DNA from: Saprospiraceae bacterium
Lineage (GTDB): Bacteria > Bacteroidota > Bacteroidia > Chitinophagales > Saprospiraceae
Length of the DNA stretch: 64,000 nucleotides
Direction of reading: 5' to 3'
NCBI GenBank assembly: GCA_013214355.1
Contig: JABSSL010000018.1
Span: forward strand, 1-64,000
Shown here: positions 43,538 to 51,764 of the stretch, piece after piece
Layout: each line of letters starts with the position of its first letter
How positions within the stretch are numbered: position 1 is the first letter of the stretch
Translations under genes and position numbers: made by a program
Notes under the pieces: generated by a model
What the model was told of the DNA's origin: nothing
Databases searched by the model: none
What the model saw: the letters and a program-made list of their open reading frames with translations, nothing else

Positions 43538-44033
43538 CTCCTAAGCGACTGCTCAGAAGTAATTTGGTTCCATTCTATAATTTTCCACACGAATATAGTT
43601 TACCCCTTTCCCACCTGCTGACAGATAGAATCAAGCGACTAGAACAAGAGTCACATTGGCCAAACTGCCTCCAGTAGGTCCATGACTCAGCTAAAGCCTA
43701 ATGAGAAACCATAGTAGTGTTAGGAAAACATAGTGCAGTAGAATATCCGGAAGGTATCACTTAGTGCATCAAGTACAGGAATGACCTGAAGCTGACGTTG
43801 AATACGCCTCATAGTGAATGGATTGACAGCCCTTGGGCTGTGATACCCAAAGTCATCAAAATAAAGACCGATACCTTCTACAATCTTCTAGTAACCAGAC
43901 TGCTGCTCTCTTTCAGGTAGATAATGCGATTTACTATTACCGATAAAGATTATTCAGTCTAGGAACAATTAATTGTATGATCCAAGGAAAGTTGATAGAC
44001 CTTATGAAAGCGGTCTAAGCACCAGAGCATAAT

Positions 44034-44161
44034 TATGTATAGGAAAAAGAGGAGTGAATTTTTAGTAGAATCGAGAGGCGAAAACCGAGCCTAGCCATAG
44101 CTAAGCGAAGCTTTGAGCAACGAAGAGTCCACTAAAAAGTCGCCTTCATTAACTATACATA
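44034..44161. repeat. Long imperfect palindrome (copy 1)
   Basis: Outer arms TATGTATAG (44034-44042) and CTATACATA (44153-44161) pair perfectly. Inner arms TTTTTAGTAGA (44059-44069) and TCCACTAAAAA (44128-44138) pair with one mismatch. The core contains GCGAAAACCG and AAGCGAAGCTTTG. Similar size, core and order to the element at 44667-44792. Confidence 0.6.
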
Positions 44162-44666
44162 GTTTTGATTTGGTGCATATATACCCTTAGATGTAGGATG
44201 GAGCATAAGCATTCGCTCCAACGTGAATAGGAACCCAACTTGTAGTGTGAAGAAATAACCACCGAGGAAAGATGATGGAACAGGGTGGCCTTGCCGATAA
44301 GTGAAGTAAGTTGATGCGTAAATAATGTTTCATAGTCAAAAAAAGTTTTTGCGTTATAGCAAAGATAAAATATATAAGTAAAATTTATAATGTTTAACTG
44401 GTTTTTTTATCGCTTTGTTTCATACCTCCTCTGACAATTCTCAGGATTCTCGCTAATTCAAAACACAAAAGCTTTCAGAGAAGGTAAGTTAAATGTGTTT
44501 CTTGCCTCTATGAATTCAAATTGCGTGCCAAACTGTTAGTGAGTGAGATAGATATTTTAAAAAAATACAATTTAATAAACGTATAGGAGCAATGATTGGA
44601 CTACTGGACAAATCATTGCTCCTAATCTTGAGGTAGTGTAACCATAGTAATCGGGCAAATTTAGGT

Positions 44667-44792
44667 CGGGGTTTGAGTGGCTCAACAAGCTGCGAAAACC
44701 GCAAAGCTGTCGAGCCGCCAGACTGGATAGCCAATGCCAAGCAAGGCTTTGCGTAAGGAAGGAAAGTCACTTAAAACGCAGCCTAAACCCCG
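44667..44792. repeat. Long imperfect palindrome (copy 2)
   Basis: Outer arms CGGGGTTT (44667-44674) and AAACCCCG (44785-44792) enclose a core with GCGAAAACCG and AAGCAAGGCTTTGCG. The ordered core elements match copy 1, although the arms differ, as expected for diverged members of one family. It sits right after the gamma-glutamyltransferase stop codon and might act as its terminator. Confidence 0.6.
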
Positions 44793-44813
44793 GGGAGGCT
44801 ATTGTCACACCCA

Positions 44814-46535
44814 TTAATACCCTTTGGCATCATCATCGGGATTTCGTCTGTCACCTACGCCTTGTAAGCTACCATCTTCTAATCGGTGGATAGCTTTGAT
44901 TACAGCCATGTAATTCACTTCATACAATTGGTGCCCCAAAGCCTTCAACTTTTCCTTCAACTCCTCATTCATACCATTTTTCTCAACCAAAATCCGATCA
45001 GGAAGCCATTGATGATGAAAGCGGCTGGCATTGACGGCTTCTTCCAAATCCATACCGAAGGCTGCTACGTTCAGGAATACCTGAAATACAGCCGTGATAA
45101 TGGTAGATCCCCCCGGCGCTCCAATAACCATAAATAGATCCCCATCTTTTTCAATGATAGTTGGGGTCATCGAACTCAACATCCGCTTTCCCGCTTGTAT
45201 AGCATTCGCCTCCGCGCCCACTAATCCAAACTGATTGGGAACACCAGGCTTTGAGCTGAAGTCATCCATTTCATTGTTCAAGAAGAACCCCGCCTCGTCT
45301 ACCCATACCTTGCAACCAAAGTTGGAATTCAAGGTAGTCGTCAAAGAAACCGCGTTCCCATCTTTATCTACGATAGAACTGTGCGTAGTCTCAAAGCTCT
45401 CCTTAATCTGACCCTGGAAGGCTCCAGCGAGAATATCAGAGCTCAAAGAAGCTTTATTCGGAGAGAAATTGGCCATTCGTCCATCAACGTAGTCCTTGGA
45501 GAGTAAGGAGTCAATTGGAACCGGATAGAAGTCCATATCTCCTAAATGTTGCGATCGATCCGCATAAGCTCTGCGCTCCGCCTCAACCATTAAATGGATA
45601 GTACGAGGATCGTGGAATCCCCACTCCTCGATGGGATGATCTTCTACCATCTTCAAGAGTTGCAGTAGCGCTACACCTCCACTTGAGGGCGGGGGCATTG
45701 AAATAACTTTGTAATCTTTGTACTGACCCGTCACCGCATCACGCCATTGCGCGCGATACTTAGCGAGATCCCGCTTGCTGATGATGCCATTCCCTTCCTT
45801 CATCTCTTTAACAATGGCTTTCGCTACCTTCCCTTTATAGAATCCGGCTCGGCCCTTTTGTTGGATTCTTCTTAAGGTACTGGCAAGTTTAGTTTGCACC
45901 AACATATCTCCTTCCTTCCATCCTTCTCGAATAAAGGGATTCGGATCATCATTCACGGCCTTGAAATCGGGTTGGAAGCGATTCAAGCGCTTGGCTTCGG
46001 TTAGGCTGACGGGGTATCCTTTTTCAGCTAATTCGATGGCGGGTTGAATGAGTTGTGAGAAAGGGAGCTTCCCGTACTTTTCGTGTGCCTGAATCAAACC
46101 ATCTACGGTACCTGGAACGCCAGCGGCTAAGTGTCCTTTGGTACTTAAGCCAGGAATAATGTTTCCAGCCTCGTCCAAATACATGTTTCTATGCGCTTTT
46201 CGGGGCGCTTTTTCTCTATAATCTATGGTCGCGGTTTCTCCATTCTTCATCCGGATGACCATAAACCCCCCTCCGCCAATATTTCCTGCTCTGGGATAAA
46301 CGACGGCCTGAGCAAATTGTACCGCTATGGTGGCGTCAACGGCATTGCCGCCAGCCTGCAGAATGGATAAGCCTACTTCGCTTGCCAGGGGATGGGGAGA
46401 CACCACCATGGCTTGTGATCCTAGTGCATTCTTATTACTACTGTAGCTTAATTTCTGGGCAATAGTGGGACCAATAAATAGTCCTACCGAAAAGAAAAAA
46501 ATAAAGAAAATTCTCGCGCACTTAATTTTTGGCAT
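44814..46535 (-). CDS. ggt: Gamma-glutamyltransferase
   Basis: 573 residues, an exported N-terminal nucleophile hydrolase that splits glutathione and gamma-glutamyl compounds. A signal segment ends near PTIAQ. The large-subunit region has GGNAVDATIAVQFAQAVVYP and GNIGGGGFMVIR. The autocleavage and catalytic threonine is at about 383 (FETTHSSIVDKDGNAVSLTT). Downstream are NSNFGCKVW, MLSSMTPTI and GAPGGSTIITAV. The glycine-rich pocket loop and length fit the family well. Periplasmic, single gene. Confidence 0.96.
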   Translation of the reverse strand: MPKIKCARIFFIFFFSVGLFIGPTIAQKLSYSSNKNALGSQAMVVSPHPLASEVGLSILQAGGNAVDATIAVQFAQAVVYPRAGNIGGGGFMVIRMKNGETATIDYREKAPRKAHRNMYLDEAGNIIPGLSTKGHLAAGVPGTVDGLIQAHEKYGKLPFSQLIQPAIELAEKGYPVSLTEAKRLNRFQPDFKAVNDDPNPFIREGWKEGDMLVQTKLASTLRRIQQKGRAGFYKGKVAKAIVKEMKEGNGIISKRDLAKYRAQWRDAVTGQYKDYKVISMPPPSSGGVALLQLLKMVEDHPIEEWGFHDPRTIHLMVEAERRAYADRSQHLGDMDFYPVPIDSLLSKDYVDGRMANFSPNKASLSSDILAGAFQGQIKESFETTHSSIVDKDGNAVSLTTTLNSNFGCKVWVDEAGFFLNNEMDDFSSKPGVPNQFGLVGAEANAIQAGKRMLSSMTPTIIEKDGDLFMVIGAPGGSTIITAVFQVFLNVAAFGMDLEEAVNASRFHHQWLPDRILVEKNGMNEELKEKLKALGHQLYEVNYMAVIKAIHRLEDGSLQGVGDRRNPDDDAKGY

Positions 46536-47386
46536 GATGGTTGCTTGAGTGATGAATATAATTTGTAAAAGTCTGGTAATTAGGTCTCAACAAGAAAAAA
46601 AGCTGTCCAGTCAGCCGCAGGAAAACCTATGCGAAATGGGCAAGGCTTTTTGAATCAAGAAAGCTTGAAGCCTAGTTACTAGCTTGATTTTGGGGTTGCT
46701 TTGATGGAATCGTCGATCGATAATATGCGCTGAAGTTCGTAAACGACTTGGATTTGGACAAATCGTGAGCGGACAAAGTAACCCCTAACAAAAAGATTAC
46801 AAGATAAAAGTAATAGTGTTCCCGGCGTAATCCCACGATAGTTTGGAAAGAAATAAAATGGGAAAAACTGTATTGGGTCTGAAAAGTTTTCTCTCTTCCG
46901 ACTGGGATTACGTCCTTTTTAGAGACATGAAACAAATTTTAAATACGGTTTTGGAATAAGAATTGGTTAATTATTTACTGGCTTGATTCGGCGTCACTTT
47001 CCATGGGAGGGTGGCGCTTTTTTATTTTGGTAAGGCTTGACTTTGTGAAATTATATTTCTAAATTATATTTTGAGAGTACAAAAAATATGGTATGCTGTT
47101 TACGTAAGCATTCCCTTACTCTCCCACAAAGACAAGATAGATTCAGCAACTTAGCATGACTATGCCAGTAATGCTCGAACCGCAACCAAACTAGTACCTA
47201 CCGCTTTACGTTTCTTCCGAAAATCGTCGAATTACTACTATCCTAATTTCTATTTGTCCTTTCTGCGGACAAAAACAGTGCTACCCCGGCTAAAGACTGC
47301 CTTAGCTATAGGCTCAGAAAAGATGTATGCTTTTCCATGGATGATGCCAATAGTGTGGGTAGGGGTAAGCACCAAAATCTATTTGT
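46536..47386. other. Intergenic region with hairpins
   Basis: 851 bp. It contains an inverted pair CGTAATCCCA (46826-46835) and TGGGATTACG (46903-46912), and an orphan plus-strand terminator (46991-47028) with no gene before it. An 87-codon frame at 46672-46935 has no recognisable content. The right end should hold the promoter of the SnoaL-like gene. Confidence 0.45.
46991..47028 (+). terminator. Orphan intrinsic terminator
   Basis: Stem GCGTCAC (46991-46997) with GTGGCGC (47011-47017) contains one G:U-type pair. It is followed immediately by TTTTTTATTTT on the plus strand. No plus-strand gene lies in the 450 bp before it, so it may end a small RNA or be a relic. Confidence 0.6.
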
Positions 47387-47878
47387 ATGAAACGCATTTT
47401 TTCCTTGTTATTCCTAGTCGCCATTAGTTTTACCTTACTTGCCCAGTCCAAGAACCTCAAAGCAGAGCAAGCAGCTATAAAGGAGGTCATTGAAAATGAA
47501 TCCAAGCATTTTTGGGCTCGAGATTATCAGAGTTGGAAGAAGTTATGGGTACATGCGGATTATGCCGTTTGGTTGGCTGCATCCCGTGATGGCATCCGAC
47601 AATACCAAGGTTGGAAAGCTTGGAGCAATAATGTAAAAGAGTTTTTTGCCGAAAACCCCGAACCCAAGACGTATATCGGTGAAGTCAATAAAACAGACTT
47701 TCGCTTTAGGATTTATGGAGATGGAGCCTGGGTTTCTTTTTTACAAGATAATGAAGGAACGGGTACCCTAGAAACAAGAATCCTAGAAAAACGCAATGGA
47801 AAATGGAAGATTGCTATGGCTCAAATAATTCATGATGCCAACGAAGAACTGGTTATTGAAGGCCCTGGCACGGAGTAA
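47387..47878 (+). CDS. Exported SnoaL/DUF4440-like protein
   Basis: 163 residues. A signal peptide ends near FTLLAQ. The mature part is a single NTF2-like (SnoaL/DUF4440-type) fold: EQAAIKEVIENESKHFWARD at the start of the helical face, FRFRIYGDGAWVSFLQD and TRILEKRNGKWKIAMAQIIH at the end. Family members are small binding or isomerase-like proteins. No catalytic residues can be assigned. A terminator follows at 47924. Confidence 0.85.
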   Translation: MKRIFSLLFLVAISFTLLAQSKNLKAEQAAIKEVIENESKHFWARDYQSWKKLWVHADYAVWLAASRDGIRQYQGWKAWSNNVKEFFAENPEPKTYIGEVNKTDFRFRIYGDGAWVSFLQDNEGTGTLETRILEKRNGKWKIAMAQIIHDANEELVIEGPGTE

Positions 47879-47923
47879 TCGAATTTTCCTTTACGTCAGA
47901 TTAAATCGTAACAGATGACTAAT

Positions 47924-47962
47924 AAGCATGTCTTGGCACTCGACAAGGCATGCTTTATTTTT
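47924..47962 (+). terminator. Intrinsic terminator
   Basis: AAGCATG-TCTTG pairs with CAAGG-CATGCTT (7 perfect pairs at the base, then 4-5 more) around an 8-nt loop, followed by TATTTTT. It lies about 45 bp after the SnoaL-like gene. Confidence 0.8.
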
Positions 47963-48141
47963 GAATTTCGCTTTTTAAGCATGTCCTATCATTCCGGCCT
48001 AGTAGCGCTCACCTCCTCTTAGTCTTCACCATTTCTTATGTAACTGCCATCAGTAAGGCCTCTCCCTTTGGTTACACTTACTAGTCAGGTAGAACCTAAT
48101 ACTACAAAGTACTAAGTCTTGATCTAGAGCCGAACGCTTAT

Positions 48142-50034
48142 ATGAAAATCTTTATACGGCTGTGTTGCTTGCTTTTATCTTGGGGCGCACTGGCCACAAC
48201 GAATGTTATTGATCCTCCAGCCCACCCGCGGGCCTTGTTAACGGGTGCTGAACTAACCGATCTTAGAGCAAGACTCGAGCAACCGGACTTAGCGAAAATG
48301 TTGACCCAGCTACAAGAAAATGTAGCTAAGAAGGAAGCGGAGGCCATACAAGAGGGGGAACTGTTTAGTCACTATGATCGGTCCTATCTGACCGTAGATC
48401 AGGCTGGGCTGTATTTGCTGACGCAGGATGATTCCTGGGCAGAAAAGGCCTTTCAAAACACTTTACTTTTACTGCGCAATAGTATATATACCGATCCTTT
48501 CTCTAGAGGGTTGAATCGAGCCACGCTTCTGCAACAGATTGCCATTACCTATGATTTTTGTTACACTGCTTGGACCCCGGAGCAGCGAAGCATCATCAAT
48601 GAAGGGCTGCTAGCTGGTATGTTTTCTGTGAATGCGAATATGGGATTTGAAGCCAATTATAATATTGAAAGCAATTGGATGGGAGTGCGGTTTGGTGCCG
48701 TGATCATGGCAGCCTCCGTTTGGGATGACCCCGATGTCATGCTCGGAAAGCGTTCTCGGGCTTTACCCCTACTTTGGGATGCTGGAAAGCGCCTTCGGGA
48801 ACATATTGAAAAGAACGTTTATGCCAATGGATGGAATGGAGAGAGTCTCGGGTACCACAACTATGGCTGGTCTTTCGTAGGACCGGCCCTAGTCGCCTTG
48901 CAGAATGGGGTAAAGGGGAATCCAGCTTTTGAACTGGAGAATTTTGTGCCGCACACTCTGAGTTCCTTGCAGGCACAAGCGATATCTACCGTAGCTATAC
49001 CTAGTACTAGGGGACTGATGATGAAAATCGACTTATCTGATGATAATCTTAATGCGAATCTATCTAAGCTCTTGGCATTGGGATGGCGACTTTACCCCGC
49101 TGATCAGCAAGCGGAATTGCTGTGGATGTACGACTATATCAGTCCGTCAGAAACCTTCGTTGATAGACGCAATAGCCTTTTATTCTCCATTTTGTTCTAT
49201 CCTGAGGATGCTCAGAATAGATACGCTCCAACTGCCCTACAGTATCACGATCCAGAGCAAGGCATCGTGATTTTCAGAAATACTTTTCAGGACGAAAATG
49301 ATATCGTGGCTGCCTATTCGGCTACGGCCAAGCGCATCAAAGGCCACCAGGGGCCAGATACCAATGCCCCCAGACTAATCGGACTGGGGGTGCCTTGGAT
49401 TATTGGCGGTGGTCGCACAGCTGAGGTGGCGGGCCAAAGCAACCTTTTTCCGGCAGAAGCCGAAACGCCACAAAGGGGAGACCGAGGACTTGGTGAATTG
49501 AGAGACTATGGTTTTGACCAAGCAGGGGGAGGGTTTGCGCTTGGTAGTGGAAGTTGTGTAGGGGTCCAGGATCATCGGCGTTTTTTCCAAGTAAGCTATC
49601 AAAAAGAAACGGGAGCAAAAGCAGCTGTTATTATTGCCGATTCCTCAGCTAATGGGCAACGATTTCGCATCTGTACTCCAGAGTTTAACCAGCTATCAAT
49701 AAAGAAAGATGGCTATCGCTTGGAGGCACCCAACGGTAGTTCGATGCGCGTCAAAGTTCTGGGTACCTCAGGATCCGTGGAAGTGAGCGAGGAAATGGTC
49801 AGATATGGAGGATCCACCGTTCGACTAAATCCTGGTATTAGCTATCAGGCTAAATCTTATGCTTATAGTCGGGCGATTGATATACGGTGCGATCGATCCA
49901 TCAAAGTAGTGATTACCCTACAAGCAGAAGGAGAAGAACATCCCAAGGTAAGCTGGAATAAGATGAAAAATCGGGTGAAAGTGGGTACTGCTGAATTTCA
50001 ATTGTCGCCGTCTACTAAAGGACTAGAAGATTAA
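48142..50034 (+). CDS. Heparinase II/III-like polysaccharide lyase
   Basis: 630 residues. A signal peptide ends near GALAT. The first half is an alpha/alpha-toroid (about 25-340; HPRALLTGAELTDLRARL, NWMGVRFGAVIMAASVW, NGESLGYHNYGWSF). The second half is a beta-sandwich typical of heparinase II/III and related alginate/uronan lyases (YHDPEQGIVIFRNTF, GHQGPDTNAPRLIGLGVPW). These lyases cleave uronic-acid-containing chains by beta-elimination; the His/Tyr pair in GYHNYGW is a candidate catalytic site. It opens a same-strand cluster with two sulfatases (gap 11 bp to the first), so a sulfated uronic-acid polymer is the likely target. Confidence 0.82.
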   Translation: MKIFIRLCCLLLSWGALATTNVIDPPAHPRALLTGAELTDLRARLEQPDLAKMLTQLQENVAKKEAEAIQEGELFSHYDRSYLTVDQAGLYLLTQDDSWAEKAFQNTLLLLRNSIYTDPFSRGLNRATLLQQIAITYDFCYTAWTPEQRSIINEGLLAGMFSVNANMGFEANYNIESNWMGVRFGAVIMAASVWDDPDVMLGKRSRALPLLWDAGKRLREHIEKNVYANGWNGESLGYHNYGWSFVGPALVALQNGVKGNPAFELENFVPHTLSSLQAQAISTVAIPSTRGLMMKIDLSDDNLNANLSKLLALGWRLYPADQQAELLWMYDYISPSETFVDRRNSLLFSILFYPEDAQNRYAPTALQYHDPEQGIVIFRNTFQDENDIVAAYSATAKRIKGHQGPDTNAPRLIGLGVPWIIGGGRTAEVAGQSNLFPAEAETPQRGDRGLGELRDYGFDQAGGGFALGSGSCVGVQDHRRFFQVSYQKETGAKAAVIIADSSANGQRFRICTPEFNQLSIKKDGYRLEAPNGSSMRVKVLGTSGSVEVSEEMVRYGGSTVRLNPGISYQAKSYAYSRAIDIRCDRSIKVVITLQAEGEEHPKVSWNKMKNRVKVGTAEFQLSPSTKGLED

Positions 50035-50045
50035 AGTCAATCATC

Positions 50046-51686
50046 ATGTTTAAAAGATACGTACACTTTCTTGCCCCTCTACTTCTGTCCATAGCAGGCT
50101 GTAGTTTGGAAGAGGAAATCGCTGACAATCGACCAAATATTATCTATATCCTGGTCGATGATATGGGGTATTCGGATCTTGGCTGTTATGGTTCGGAGAT
50201 CAACACCCCAAACATAGATCGCCTAGCCTTCAAGGGGATGCGTTTCACCAAATTCTATAATGCCGCCCGGTGCTGTCCATCCCGAGCGTCCTTACTCACA
50301 GGCCTCTATCCACATTTGGCAGGAATGGGCTCCATGACACAGGACTTCGGCCATCCTAGTTATCAAGGTAATTTGGGAGAAAATACGACTACCATTGCAG
50401 AAGTTTTAGGCAACAATGGATATCATACTTATCAGGTGGGTAAGTGGCATGTAGGAGATGCCCGGAAAGACTGGCCAGACAAAAAAGGATTTGAACAGCA
50501 TTTTACCTTTTTGAATGGTGCAAGTAGCTACTACAATCTACAGCCCTATCGAGTAGGCGGAGATTCCATGAAGATGGCCTGGAACGGGAAGCCTTTTCGA
50601 CCTGGAGAGGACTTTTATATGACCGATGCCTTTTCCGACCATGCGGTAGATTACATTGATCAAAATGAAGATAAACCCTTCTTCATGTATCTGGCGTACA
50701 CTGCTCCTCATTGGCCTTTGCACGCCTTGCCGGAGGACATTGCCAGATATAAGGGGAAATATAGGATGGGATGGGACAGCCTACGACTGCAACGATGGCA
50801 GAGAATGAAGTCCCTGCAAGTGATCAGGGAGGATACGCCCTTGTCGGAGCGATCTCCCGATTTACCTGCTTGGGAGGAAATTGCCCCTGAGGATAGGGCT
50901 ACTTGGGATACCCGAATGGCATTATACGCGGCTGTTATCGACCGAATGGATCAGGGCATTGGCCGTATTATTCAGAAGTTGGAGGAGAAAGGAGAACTCG
51001 AAAATACCTTGATTGCTTTTCTTTCGGATAATGGGGGAAGCCCGGAACGGATGTTAAATACTTCCCATCCGACCGATGGAGAGCCAGGCTCGGCAACTTC
51101 CTTCCCTACTTACTGGGCGCACTGGGCCAACGTCAGTAATACTCCTTTTCGCTTCTACAAAGGATGGGTGCAGGAAGGAGGCATTGCCACACCCTTCATT
51201 GTGCATTGGCCCTCCACGGTGCCAGAAGGGGCGATCAATACAGGGACAATAGGGCATATCATGGATCTTCTGCCCACCGCTTTAGATGCTGCCAACGTGA
51301 CTTATCCAGCCGAAATAGCTGGCCGGCAGATTATTCCTACTACGGGTGAATCTTTACTACCTGCAGTACGAGGGGAAACGCAAGCAGGGCATGAAACACT
51401 TTTCTGGGAACATGAAGGAGCAAGGGCGGTCCGCCAAGGAGATTGGAAGCTCGTAGCTAATAACTATGATATCCTATCTACTTCCTGGAAAAAGAATGGG
51501 CAATGGCGTTTATTCAATCTTAAAGATGACCCAGCTGAATTGAATGATGTCTTAGGAGAAAATGTGGAACGGGCAGAAGAATTGAAGCTAAGCTATGAGG
51601 AGTGGGAAAAATCTACCGGTGTCTTGTCCCCACAAGAATTTGTAGAAATGAAGACAGCATTCAAAAAAAGACAAGCCCAAAAGTGA
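50046..51686 (+). CDS. Sulfatase (arylsulfatase-type), lipoprotein
   Basis: 546 residues with a lipobox (LSIAGC, Cys19). The type I sulfatase signature CCPSRASLLTG starts at Cys76, the residue converted to formylglycine. NIIYILVDDMGYSDLGCYG gives the metal site and TLIAFLSDNGG the second metal ligand region. It removes sulfate esters from a sugar or aryl substrate. It begins 11 bp after the lyase, in the same operon. Maturation needs a formylglycine-generating or anaerobic maturase enzyme, which is not in the window. Confidence 0.93.
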   Translation: MFKRYVHFLAPLLLSIAGCSLEEEIADNRPNIIYILVDDMGYSDLGCYGSEINTPNIDRLAFKGMRFTKFYNAARCCPSRASLLTGLYPHLAGMGSMTQDFGHPSYQGNLGENTTTIAEVLGNNGYHTYQVGKWHVGDARKDWPDKKGFEQHFTFLNGASSYYNLQPYRVGGDSMKMAWNGKPFRPGEDFYMTDAFSDHAVDYIDQNEDKPFFMYLAYTAPHWPLHALPEDIARYKGKYRMGWDSLRLQRWQRMKSLQVIREDTPLSERSPDLPAWEEIAPEDRATWDTRMALYAAVIDRMDQGIGRIIQKLEEKGELENTLIAFLSDNGGSPERMLNTSHPTDGEPGSATSFPTYWAHWANVSNTPFRFYKGWVQEGGIATPFIVHWPSTVPEGAINTGTIGHIMDLLPTALDAANVTYPAEIAGRQIIPTTGESLLPAVRGETQAGHETLFWEHEGARAVRQGDWKLVANNYDILSTSWKKNGQWRLFNLKDDPAELNDVLGENVERAEELKLSYEEWEKSTGVLSPQEFVEMKTAFKKRQAQK

Positions 51687-51764
51687 TGGCGCTTTAGATT
51701 TTCAAAGCAGGAAGACTGGTTACGCTACTTAGAGAGCTAGCCCTACCCACAAGGATCGACATCA

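Larger units (their letters stand above)
43296..44813. other. 1.5-kb gene-free, palindrome-rich region
   Basis: No frame in this stretch is convincing as a gene. It contains a 20-bp direct repeat (43339 and 43518) around a 14-bp inverted repeat, a possible decayed coding piece (43720-43960, minus), and two long imperfect palindromes (44034-44161 and 44667-44792). An 84-codon frame at 44516-44770 is a by-product of the second palindrome. The dense mix of repeats suggests an insertion hot spot or remains of small mobile elements. Confidence 0.55.

Noticed and set aside
44516-44770. 84-codon minus-strand frame beside gamma-glutamyltransferase
   Set aside because: Lies largely inside the long palindrome at 44667-44792, and has no protein-like pattern.
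46672-46935. 87-codon minus-strand frame
   Set aside because: A weak hydrophobic stretch only; it includes both arms of an inverted repeat, which explains the open frame better than a gene.
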